From assembly GCA_026260175.1 (NCBI GenBank), contig JAKCWW010000350.1:31027-95026 (forward strand): a stretch of 64,000 nt of DNA. The letters run 5' to 3'. The position numbers were made by a program, and so were the translations under genes. A model generated the notes under the pieces. The model did no database searches. It was given only the letters and a program-made list of their open reading frames with translations, and was not told the origin of the DNA. This document shows positions 55,321 to 64,000 of the stretch, piece by piece. Source of the DNA: Reticulitermes lucifugus. Lineage: Eukaryota > Arthropoda > Insecta > Blattodea > Rhinotermitidae. Each line of letters opens with the position of its first letter. Positions within the stretch are counted from its first letter, which is position 1.

Positions 55321-55460
55321 CATGTGACACTGTGCCTATTTGTACATACTGACGTTTTGGAGGAAATCGCTGCCTTCATCTTCACCTGGACATACAAATG
55401 GAGGCAGTAAGCTTCTTCTGTACGTCGTAAACTCTTACCAGTCAACATGGTGTCATATCT
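55321..55460. mobile_element. Family B inverted pair 3
   Basis: Left arm 55321-55376 ('gacactgtgcctatttgtac', 'atactgacgttttggagg', 'aaatcgctgcctt') and right arm 55398-55456 ('tggaggcagtaagcttcttc', 'tgtacgtcgtaaactcttac', 'cagtcaacatggtgtcat') are inverted copies around a loop containing 'catcttcacctgg'. The right arm begins the 144-codon + frame 55340-55774, which is therefore unlikely to be a gene. Confidence 0.78.
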
Positions 55461-56437
55461 CACAAGACTGGACTGTTCATCAACACCGCCGTGACAGGAT
55501 CACCTCTCGCATTGATGGAGACTTGCCCACTGATCATCTGTTGGTTTTTGTCTTGACACGCCCTGCGTATCACGGAATATTTCCAACATATGAAGTGCAA
55601 GAAACGACTGACACCGCTTTCAGTCCCGTTGCACAAGAAACAGAACATTGTACAGCTACGGCACGTGCGCGTGACAGAAGGCTTCTCTGCTTCCGCAAAT
55701 TTAAGATTTTTGACATTTGTGACGTTGTGCGTCTAATCTTTAAAATTAAACCAGTGAAATGTCAGAGTGGCTAGTGTGAAATTTAAACATTTGTACTAGC
55801 TCTCTGACTAAAGACCAGGTTATGAGGTAATAGGAACTGTTTATCCTAAGATTTTTAAAAATTACATCTGATATGCGACTTTCGAGGTTTTCGGAGCTGT
55901 GTAGCTGAGGATCTCTTTTTTCTGAGATGTGACGCTCCGTCACGGGACAATCGTATCCCGACTTTTCGAGGCCACTACATTACCTCTTAGCTTCGGGATT
56001 CGATTACCCCTAAAGCAGCGACATAGCCCAGAGGAAAGGAATCCTCTACATCTAGTAGTAACAATAACATAGCGATTGCGCACGACGTGTTACGCTCTGT
56101 GGACATTGCCTAACTTGTTACTGAATAGGCTGTAACAACCAGTATGCTAACAAGCCCTTCTCAGTGAAGCGAGCAGGAGATGTATTGTCGGCGAGCCGGT
56201 AGAGCTTAATACAGGAAGGGAATACCAATTCCTAATCATGCCATACGTATGCATGTCTGCAGGCTCATGTAATCCGCACCTCTTCCGAGAGTTGTTTGTC
56301 TGACTAGACATGCGCAGTATACTCACATACTTGGTTTCGTGAACAGCTTAGCCCCTTTCATAGATACTGCAATGCGTTAGTCAACCCATCGTTCCTAAAC
56401 CATGCAAGCTTTCTTGAAACCCTAATCTTATTAGGCG
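55461..56437. other. Unassigned non-coding stretch
   Basis: Contains the rest of the composite 144-codon frame and no recognised repeat. Bases 55925-56320 are less AT-rich than average, without motifs. Confidence 0.4.
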
Positions 56438-56957
56438 CTTTCACAAAATTGCGAAAAGCGACTGTTAGCTTCGTCCTGTCTGTCTGCCCGCGTAGGACAA
56501 TTCGGCTCCCGCTGGACAGATTTTCATGAAAGTCGATATTTGACTGTTTTTCGAAAATCCGCCGAGAACATTGAAGTTTCATTAAATTCTGACAACAAAA
56601 ACATTTACTTTAAACGAAGATCTATGTACATTTGTGATAGTAGGCTACCTCGCTGAGTTCTTCTTAGAATGCGAAATATTTCAGCAGAGGTTTTAGAGAA
56701 AATCAAAACATACTTTTTATGTCAAATGACTTCTTTTCCGAAAATCGTGCCCTTTATGAGATAATGTGGAAAAATATGGTAGAGCCAGACAGGCCGCAGA
56801 TGACAATATAATACAGGGCATGCATTTGCATGCTGGGTAAATAAGGCTACAGAAACTCGGAATATGTAGCACTTATTGCTTTTCCACGGTAAAAACGGTT
56901 ACTCGAAAGCACCTCAATGTTACGTTATACGTACATTGCCTGTCTTGTATTCTGATT
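56438..56957 (+). repeat. Repeat family C, full-length copy (about 520 bp)
   Basis: Collinear with 33585-34115 along its whole length. Here the first part is better preserved: 'gcgaaaagcgactgttagc', 'cctgtctgtctgcccgcgta' and 'ggctcccgctggacagattt'. The minus strand is open over the first 130 bases (NLSSGSRIVLRGQTDRTKLT...), the kind of frame that appears in spurious insect gene models. The two copies differ by several short indels, so they are old. Confidence 0.88.
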
Positions 56958-57074
56958 AATTCATATTTTTATTTAATCGAGCGTCGCCGTCGACTGGTAG
57001 CACTCCGATTTCATATTCGGGACATCAGGTTCCGAAAATGGTGACCGGTCACTGCAGGCCTAGTTGCTGTCCTA

Positions 57075-57640
57075 TATCCTTGCATGCCAGTGATGGGATA
57101 TTGCCATGTTGCAGGCTGTAACAACTTCCATATAATTTCCAATTAAAGGAGAACTAGTAAATATTTTGCTAATGCAAGTATGCATGCCACCATCGGAGTA
57201 CGAAGATGGCGAAGTAAAAGAAATGCGTGATATACGTACGTAGTCGAAGAAGTTCTTGAAGGGGATAGAAGTAAGACGAACACCATCATAATGGGGCACT
57301 GGAACAATATGGTTGGAGGTAAATCGCTTTGAAACATTGTTGGACCACATGGACCGCGAAAGAGAAACCAGAGAGGTCATGTGCTCATGCACTTGTGTGA
57401 AAGAAATGAACATTTTGTCCCCAGCACATGGCTTAACAAGCTTAAGGGCAGACTGTACACCTGGAAAGCACCACGATTTTGAAATCGGCATCGGTTGGAC
57501 TGTATAGTGTACTTTTGAAACAACGATTCGGAAACAATGTGAAGGCTTTGCAGACATTGTCTGGAGCAGATACTGAGTCTGATCACAGCTTACTGGTTGC
57601 AAAGCCCGGACTTGGTAGCTTCCCCCACTTTACCTACCAG
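57075..57640 (+). pseudogene. Decayed APE-type endonuclease domain of a LINE
   Basis: The + strand, with about five frameshifts, gives in order NILLMQVCMPPSEYEDGEVK (57158), EEVLEGDRSKTNTIIMGHWN (57247), NIVGPHGPRKRNQRGHVLMH, LKGRLYTWKAPRF (57440) and GADTESDHSLLVA (57561). These correspond to the APE-like endonuclease of non-LTR retrotransposons: Q-V-Y-x-P, GDWN, G-x-x-N-x-R-G, TW and SDH. The GDWN aspartate is replaced by His, a catalytic-site change. The SDH motif is kept. No reverse transcriptase follows, so this is an isolated 5' fragment. The 176-codon minus-strand frame 57072-57602 is antisense to it. Confidence 0.85.
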
Positions 57641-59152
57641 CGGTGTGGGATGCCTTTATTACCGTTCGTCCACTACAGGTCACCAGCAGCCTGCCGTGAT
57701 CAGACAGTAAATGAATGAGAATTCAAAAAGCCCAGCATTCAGCGCTCAGGCCTAATGATAACTTCATATACTTGAAATAGGCTATTGCCCGTAACGCCGG
57801 TGTTCAACTGAAGAGGAAACCTACAAAGAACTTTTTTCTTGTAGGTATATCCCATCAAATTTGCTCATAAATAACGTGACTGAAGGTAATTACGTAACGT
57901 ATTCTTGAACTATTGATGACGTATATACCCCTAATGCCCTCTTATCAAATACTCCTTTGCTTTATGCAGGGTATTTACAATTATACACCTGAAACAAACC
58001 ATACCTCTATATATAACGTTACAGATATCCTGTAGTTCCAGTATATGGTACAGGTTATGTTATTTCCCATGATAAACGTTTTGTGCTTTTACATTAGTAC
58101 TCTCCGAAGCAAATGCGCAGTGCCCCAAACGGCCGTTCTCTGTATTTCTTTGATGTCTTGGTTTCCAGTTATGTTGCTCAGGTACTTCCTGAATGATTTT
58201 GAGATTGTTCCAATTGCCTAGTATTGCGAAACTTGTTGGATCATAGGGTACGACTACTGGCAAAAGCAAAGCTATAATTTGAAGCTCTCCGACTGTACTG
58301 CTGAGCCACACACACACACGACAGACGCTGTGTGTACGGGCCTATAAATGGCTGGCAGTATATGCCCACCTCACTATAGTAGTTTGAGAGTCATATGAGG
58401 CTCAAGAATCTCTGTTTGTCCGTCCTTGTGTTAAAACCATAAGGCAGTGAAAGTATAGGGTCCTAAAGTCAAATTGATGGTACTTCATATTTGGAAGAGG
58501 AATAAAATTCAAGGTTTTTATTGCAGACGTACAGGTTAAAACCCACCGATTTGAAATAAATAAACAGGCACCTGCCATCGTTACTACACCTCGTGGGTAC
58601 AAATGATCTGCTTAGAGCTGAAAGCTGCAAATTCATCCCAGTACTAGGAGAGAACCGAGAAGTTGTGTGTTTATCATAAATGAAGCTTACTTTGTCCTTA
58701 CGGCTATACTTGGCTTTGAAAGCAAAAGGCTGTAATGCAGAGTTGTTCTGACTAGAGTCTGTCTTTGTTAGGTAATTGCCACGGTTCACAGGATGCTCTG
58801 AAAATCTAACGGGCCAAATCCTCCTGCTTTTCGAATCAGATGAGCATGAGAGTTACGGAACACGACCTCTTAATACTGAATAAATTGGGCAGAAGTCACT
58901 TAAAACAAGATTTTAGGGTTTTACGGTGCAATGAGATGCGACATCGCCTAGTCTGATAGGTACCAAAGTCTCAGCAGACTGTAATATTGGTATAGAATAT
59001 CCAATTTCAGAGTAGACCTGCTATCTGTAAGTTGGATAGCTTGGCACCTGCTGCTCTGTGGCGGAATACTTGCCATAACAGTTACGGGAATCAGCCTGCC
59101 TGCCTACCTTCTCTTAAATTAGATGTTGCTGTTTTTAATAATTGCCTTGTCT
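57641..59152. other. Unassigned non-coding stretch
   Basis: No gene called. A 106-codon minus-strand frame (58469-58789) and an 85-codon frame (58060-58317) have no recognisable motif. A short (CA)n lies at 58306-58318. Confidence 0.45.
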
Positions 59153-59166
59153 CCTTATTTTGTGTA

Positions 59167-59465
59167 TGGGCTACGCCGTGGCGCAGTTGGTTGACGCACT
59201 GAGCTACAAGCCCGAAGGTCGCGGGTTCGGTTCTCGATGATGTCATTGGAATTTTTCATTGACATAATTCTTCCGGCCGCACTATGGCCTTAGCCACTAA
59301 CAGAAATGAGTACCAGGAATATTTCATGGGGAGTAAAGGCGGCCGGTGTGTAGGGCTGACAACCTTACCATCTTCATGTGCCGATTGTCTTGAATTTTGG
59401 GATCCTCAACCTCCTGGAACCCTCAGGGCCTGTTTAGGAATTGCTTACCTTTGCTTGCTTTTTTA
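59167..59465 (+). mobile_element. SINE group 2, complete with 14-base target-site duplication
   Basis: An exact direct repeat, 'ccttattttgtgta', flanks it at 59153-59166 and 59466-59479. A-box TGGCGCAGTTGG at 59179-59190; B-box GGTTCGGTTCT at 59224-59234 (two changes). The body order is 'gatgtcattggaatttttca', 'ccggccgcactatggcctta', 'cactaacagaaatgagtacc', 'aaggcggccggtgtg', 'catgtgccgattgtctt' and 'cctcaacctcctggaaccct', then a 'gcttacctttgcttgcttt' tail. This is the reference copy for the group. Confidence 0.95.
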
Positions 59466-59479
59466 CCTTATTTTGTGTA

Positions 59480-60559
59480 CAGTTTAGTGAGGTGTGCTAT
59501 TAACCTCAATTAAGTGTAAAACTCTCAGAGAAAGATTCACTCTTATACTTCCTACTGACGGACTTTGTACGGACCTCATATGCAAATAAAAGAATATGCG
59601 AGAGAAATATATTTTAATTTTAACCGTTAACGTCCAATTGGTGCTGAAGCAGTAAGTAGAGATTATGGCGTGGATTTTTTAGTACAGTAGCTATTGGAAA
59701 TTTGGCTGGTACTTGAATGCATCTGTTTCTGCCTTGCACATACACTGAAACCATTTGTCTCATAAAAACTTATTTCATTGTTTACAGCATACAGTATATA
59801 GTCAAAGGAAACAGCCTTTCATTTTCAAAACCCTCAAGCTTTTAAAGAAAGTAATATAAAAAAAAAGGTGCAATGGAGCTGTTCCTTTCGGTTAATGGCC
59901 GAGATTGACTGGGTAGGAAAAAACACTGTCGGTTGTGATAGGGGCGCAATTTTATGAGTTCAGGAAGAGCTTTTAACACGCCGAAATGTGGGCAGGAAAA
60001 CACATGAGGCATTCTTCAGTGATAGCATATAAAACCAGCATATAAGCTGACAAGTGTTGCAGGGTTTGTATTTCTACTAGAGAATGGAAACCGTGTAATA
60101 AAGATTGTCTTTCAGGGGCAGAGAGATGCCGAGTAATAAAAAAGGATGAGATGTAAGGAAGCGGACCCGTGAAGTCGTTTTCAGCGTCTGGGTATGGTAC
60201 GTTAGTGTTAAATAAAGCACTCAGCACACTTCCTGCCCAGCGCATTACCAATTCAGCACCTTGCTCTCTACTAAATATTGTGTGACAGTAAGACCCTTGG
60301 ACATATGTACTTCCGGAGTTGTGGAAAAAATAATAGTGATATAAAGTCGATGAACCGTACTAATTTTCATGTCTTTTCTTGAATTGAGTTGACGTTTTGA
60401 ATATCATATTCGCTCATCACGTTGCGCCGCGCTGCAAAGTCTTAAATTGAAAATTCAACAGTAATGTGAACTCTTTCTTGGCATGTCGTGCTAAGTAGAT
60501 TTCAAATGGTTTTGTTCATCTCGTGTTTATTGTTGGATTCAAATAAACTGTTCTGAAAA
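59480..60559. other. Unassigned non-coding stretch
   Basis: No gene or repeat recognised. A 92-codon minus-strand frame at 59973-60251 has no motif. Confidence 0.45.
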
Positions 60560-61230
60560 TGGCTCTTCTGTCAGCTCCATGGAGCAGTGTGCTTCCTGAG
60601 AAGCTAACAGGTCCTCATCAAGTCAAAAAATTCCCCGAATTTTATGGAAGCCGGAAGTTCATTACCGCATTCACAAGCGACCGCCACCTGTTCGCATCCT
60701 GATCCAGATCAGTCCAGTCCATGCGTCCCCATCCAACTTCTTGAAGATCCATTTTAATATTATCCTCCCATCTAAGCCTCGGTCTTCCAAATGGTCTCCT
60801 TCCCTGAGGTCTCCCCACCAAAATCATATATGCGCCTCACCTCTCCCCCATACGTGCTACATGCCCCGCCCACCTCATTATTCTTAATTTGAACACCCGA
60901 TTAATATTTGGTGATGAGTACAGATCATTAAGTTCCTCGTTATGTAGTCTTCTCCANNNNNNNNNNNNNNNNNNNNNNNNNNNNNNNNNNNNNNNNNNNN
61001 NNNNNNTACCTCGTCCCTCTTAGGCCCAAATATCCTCCTCAGCACCCTATTCTCGAACACCCTCAGCCACGTTCCTCCCTCAGTGTGAGAGACCAAGCCT
61101 CACACCCATAAACAACAGGCAAAATTAAGAGTTTTGTTTATCTGAATCTTTATATTTTTGGATAGCAAACTGGAAGACAAAAGATTCTGCACCGAATGAT
61201 AGCAAGCATTCCCTGACTCAAAGTTAGTCT
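60560..61230 (-). mobile_element. LINE family 1, best preserved reverse transcriptase C-terminus plus 3' UTR
   Basis: From the 5' side (right): an upstream module ('ctggaagacaaaagattctg'), SHTEGGTWLRVFENRVLRRI, FGPKRDEV, the gap, [18 protein letters not shown], a decayed linker, RWGGACST/GEE, then [40 protein letters not shown] and [20 protein letters not shown] with a stop near 60642. The UTR holds 'cataaaattcggggaatttt' and 'gttagcttctcaggaagcac' up to the 'ctccatggagc' end. The 61-codon final frame is intact. This copy anchors recognition of ten other fragments of the family. Confidence 0.93.
60957..61006. other. Assembly gap (50 Ns)
   Basis: A run of exactly 50 N within the LINE, between the regions coding RRLHNEE and FGPKRDEV. 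Related copies suggest that only about 10 bases are missing (the KRDEVTGEW-type linker), so 50 is probably a placeholder length. Confidence 0.95.
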
Positions 61231-63639
61231 GGTAATCGAAAAATTAAATATAAAATTTCAGTGTCAAATGAATACCGCACTTTAAAAAATTCAGACAAAA
61301 TAGTTGGGCCCCTTATGACAAAGAAATGAATTGTCGTTTCATTGTGAGTGGAGATGTTGTCCGTCAGATGTCTCTCTGAGTTTTGCTTGGGTCGCACAGG
61401 CTGTAGTTAATTAGAAATTATTTCACACCCTCACCCTGAAATATTCCTTATTTCTTATAGCAAAAGTCACAAATAGACGTAATCGCTCAGAAACACGACG
61501 CTGTACTGCAGTGTCGATGTTGTAAGCATACGCGACTTGTGAATTCGCCATGTGTTGCACTTTTCAACACCAGAATGCATGGAAATATATTCTTGCATTC
61601 TCATAAGGCTAGGTTTTCTTACACAGGAGGTAAAATCAGTACAGCGAACGTCACATTCCAGGTTTCTATGAGTGGTATTTTGGCAAATGATTTTGGAGTA
61701 CATTCCAGCAAATAAAGCAAAATTGTCTCTATGTACTCCATGAAGGCATGTGGGGTTGGAGGGTGTACATACACTCATTCTTATCTTCGGCACCAGATGG
61801 GGTCAGTGGTCAGCTGTAACAATTTAACAGCCAGTGCCGGACATCGCAGTCGAGGGTCTAGCATTCCTGTTTCGGAGGTCCCGTTTTCAAATCTTGGTCC
61901 GGAGACCGACTTTGCCGAAGTTTTCGCAGTTAAACTCAGTTCCTCTACGAAAATGCGGGGATACGTTATCAACTGACGGCACGACCACTTGAACACACTT
62001 CCCAGTTAATTATTTACTAAACATTCAAATATTCGACGCTATGTAATCTCAGCTACTGGTGTCTTTAAATAAACTAAACGAATACGTGAGAATAAATAAT
62101 CCCCAGATTTATTGTTTTGTAATTATTTAGTTTAGCGCGGAAAAATTGTTCGTGCTACTTATTAATAAAGTAAATTATTTAAATCAAGAAAGAAAAAAAA
62201 ACAAAGAACTTGCCTGCTTTATTAAATTATTTTTTTTGGCTGTCATGTCCATCGTTCCGTTCATTTGCTAAATAGTCTGTTCCGAAACTGGTATATCCTA
62301 GAGATGTATTAGATATCAGCATCCATTATACGTTTATATCACCTTTCTTTTCAGAACACTTTTTTTTAATTCTTCCGCCACACAGTTGGCAAACCTTTAC
62401 ATAAAAGACATTAGAGTTGCATATCAATCTCCTCTGCAGTACTGAGTGTAGAATGCTGACTTGTGTTTAAATTAAAATAATAAATAAAAATAGAGGGCTT
62501 GTACAAAAAAGAGTCATCAGTATTTGTCCCATCAAGAGCTCGTTACGCGAGTAAGATGCCTGCAGCCACTAGCCAAGTCATCTTGGACTCTACAGGCAAG
62601 GAGGAATGCTTTTGAAAGAAGAAGAATAAGAAAAGAAGTAGCCTTTCTTTAATATCTCTCCCCAACTGTAGCTGGGGGAGATTTATTAGTTTTTGTTCCG
62701 CTCACAAGTTTTAAGGAACACACATCCGCTACGCAGACGACAGTGTAACAAAGATGCTGTTGCAGCACCTGATTCTCTCTGTGTATGTATGTGTGTACGC
62801 GTATGTGCGCGCGTGAGAACCAGAGAAATTATTTGTCATCGTCGCCAGCCTCTCTGTCCGTCTGTCTGTCTCTCCGTCTGGCTGTCTGCTAATTCGTGTT
62901 TCATAACACAATTGCTGTGACTAAAATGCCTTTAGGAATAATAGCAATACTTTTTCAGTGTGAAATGTAATTACTATAAGACGTGTATATAAGTTCGAGC
63001 AGTTAAAAATTTCTTTAATATTTACATATGAAAATATTTTGCTGATATTTTATTGTGGGCTTGATTAACTTTCCTATCATACACGAGATAAGTAACAATA
63101 ATGAAATATTCTCGTTGGGGAAGAAGGTTTCATTTCAGAAAAAGCGTCAAGGCTTCTGGATTACTTGTGACATTTATTTATTTTGTATCAACAACAGAAA
63201 TCTTCCTTCTGTATTTTACGTGTCTACTCGTATATGTCAGAGAGGATTTGTTATAAGTAAAAATTGTAAAAACATTTGCAGTTGCAAGAAAACCTAGTCT
63301 ATCCCATGCTTTCTTCCTTCTGGTGAGCCATGTCTTCAGCATCAACGCATGCGTGATGATAACATGGCTGCACATACCATTAGGAATTCTCAACACAACG
63401 AAGGCTGTGGCTCTGAATTCGAACACAGGTTCGGCTTTGTCTGGAAGAAACGTGTTTTTATGTAATTTCGTTGGAGGTTATTATGGGAACTAGTAACTGG
63501 ACCACAAGATGTCTGCTGTAAAGTTGTACTCCATATTTGCAGTTATTTCCGTGAAACTGGAAGAAGAACGGTTTCTGAAGAATCCAAGCTCTCCGTGGGA
63601 ACTCAAAACTTGTGACCTGACAACAGTGAATGTTCAGGA
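61231..63639. other. Unassigned; possible tRNA-like remnant and simple repeats
   Basis: 61800-61960 has tRNA-like spacing of 'ggtcagctgtaacaattta' with a B-box-like 'gttttcaaatcttggtcc', perhaps a decayed SINE head. A 108-codon, Cys-rich minus-strand frame lies at 61467-61793 with no recognised family. Bases 62780-62890 contain (GT)n and (GTCT)n low complexity. No gene is called. Confidence 0.4.
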
Positions 63640-63835
63640 AAGCACTGCCACTGACCCAGGGGTCAACAAATTTTTCCCAAAAATCTAAGAGCCACATAAA
63701 AGTCTAGGTGGCAGAAGGGTGACATGAAGCATATTTAATGCTGAGGATCCGCAAATACTAAGCGCTACTTGCAAAATTTAGTTATCTGGGCGACCTGATG
63801 CCCGGGGTTTGCGCGCCTTTGCGATAACTCTTATC
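63640..63835 (+). repeat. Dispersed repeat family A, copy 3
   Basis: 'aaaatctaagagccacataa', 'gtctaggtggcagaagggtg', 'acatgaagcatatttaatgc', 'tgaggatccgcaaatact', 'gcgctacttgcaaaatttag', 'ttatctgggcgacc' and 'gatgcccggggtttgcgcgcc' form the longest version of family A seen here. The order agrees with 2020-2195 and 51510-51655. Confidence 0.65.
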
Positions 63836-64000
63836 ATATTCAGTTTTAAATGTTTGAAGAGCTCATGGGATATGATGTAAACTACACTGCATGTGAGGTA
63901 TTGTTCACCGCAAGTAGGAAGAATATTTAACGAAATAGAAATATATGCATAGTGTAACAATTCCAGCGCTATCGGTCTGTTTTGCTTAATAGTTTCGAAA
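63836..64000. other. Unassigned end of window
   Basis: No feature seen. Confidence 0.5.

Noticed and set aside
55340-55774. 144-codon + strand frame
   Set aside because: It begins inside the third family B inverted pair and shows no domain or splice context.
61467-61793. Cys-rich 108-codon minus-strand frame
   Set aside because: No family recognised, no signal peptide-like start and no splice support.
1-64000. Endogenous viral or bacterial gene cluster, or a defence system
   Set aside because: No capsid, polymerase, toxin or defence-type protein motif was found; the only reverse transcriptase remains are of the non-LTR type.

Overview
This 64 kb window looks like non-coding, repeat-rich nuclear DNA from an insect. 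It has no bacterial gene organisation, no operons and no long open frames (the longest is 176 codons and is antisense to a transposon relic). It does contain many tRNA-derived SINEs, broken LINE-type reverse transcriptase ends, MITEs, foldback elements and minisatellites. The SINE and LINE families resemble what I know from cockroach and termite genomes (Blattodea); that placement is inference from remembered repeat style, not a database result.

Layout. 1-12 kb: a LINE end, small tandem arrays, a decayed transposon-like gene (6.7-8.8 kb) split by a foldback element with hammerhead-like motifs, and a degenerate minisatellite at 11.2 kb. 12-23 kb: dense SINEs (several with target-site duplications), LINE relics and a 161-base assembly gap. 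23-31 kb: a GC-rich element with terminal inverted repeats, a 450-bp foldback and short tandem repeats. 31-38 kb: the best hint of a host gene, namely a possible start exon plus two short exons on the + strand whose phases agree, and a GC-rich open segment at 37.8 kb. 39-43 kb: a pogo/Tigger-like MITE, a near-perfect palindrome, two tandem arrays and a 38-bp minisatellite with three-unit higher-order structure. 44-53 kb: SINEs, a LINE fragment interrupted by a SINE, and a piggyBac-like MITE. 53-57 kb: a cluster of inverted-pair elements, a second LINE family, a 520-bp repeat and a decayed APE-type endonuclease domain. 59-64 kb: a complete SINE and the best preserved LINE end, itself crossed by a 50-base gap.

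How it fits together: at least five groups of tRNA-like SINE heads and two LINE families account for most recognisable sequence. A third group of short elements shares a core of the form CUGAAGA - hairpin - GAAAC-NNNN-GU, which resembles a hammerhead ribozyme with a minimal stem III. This group recurs about ten times, often as inverted pairs, and is the most interesting signal in the window. I could not run alignments, folding or searches; repeat boundaries are by eye and usually good to about 5-30 bases.
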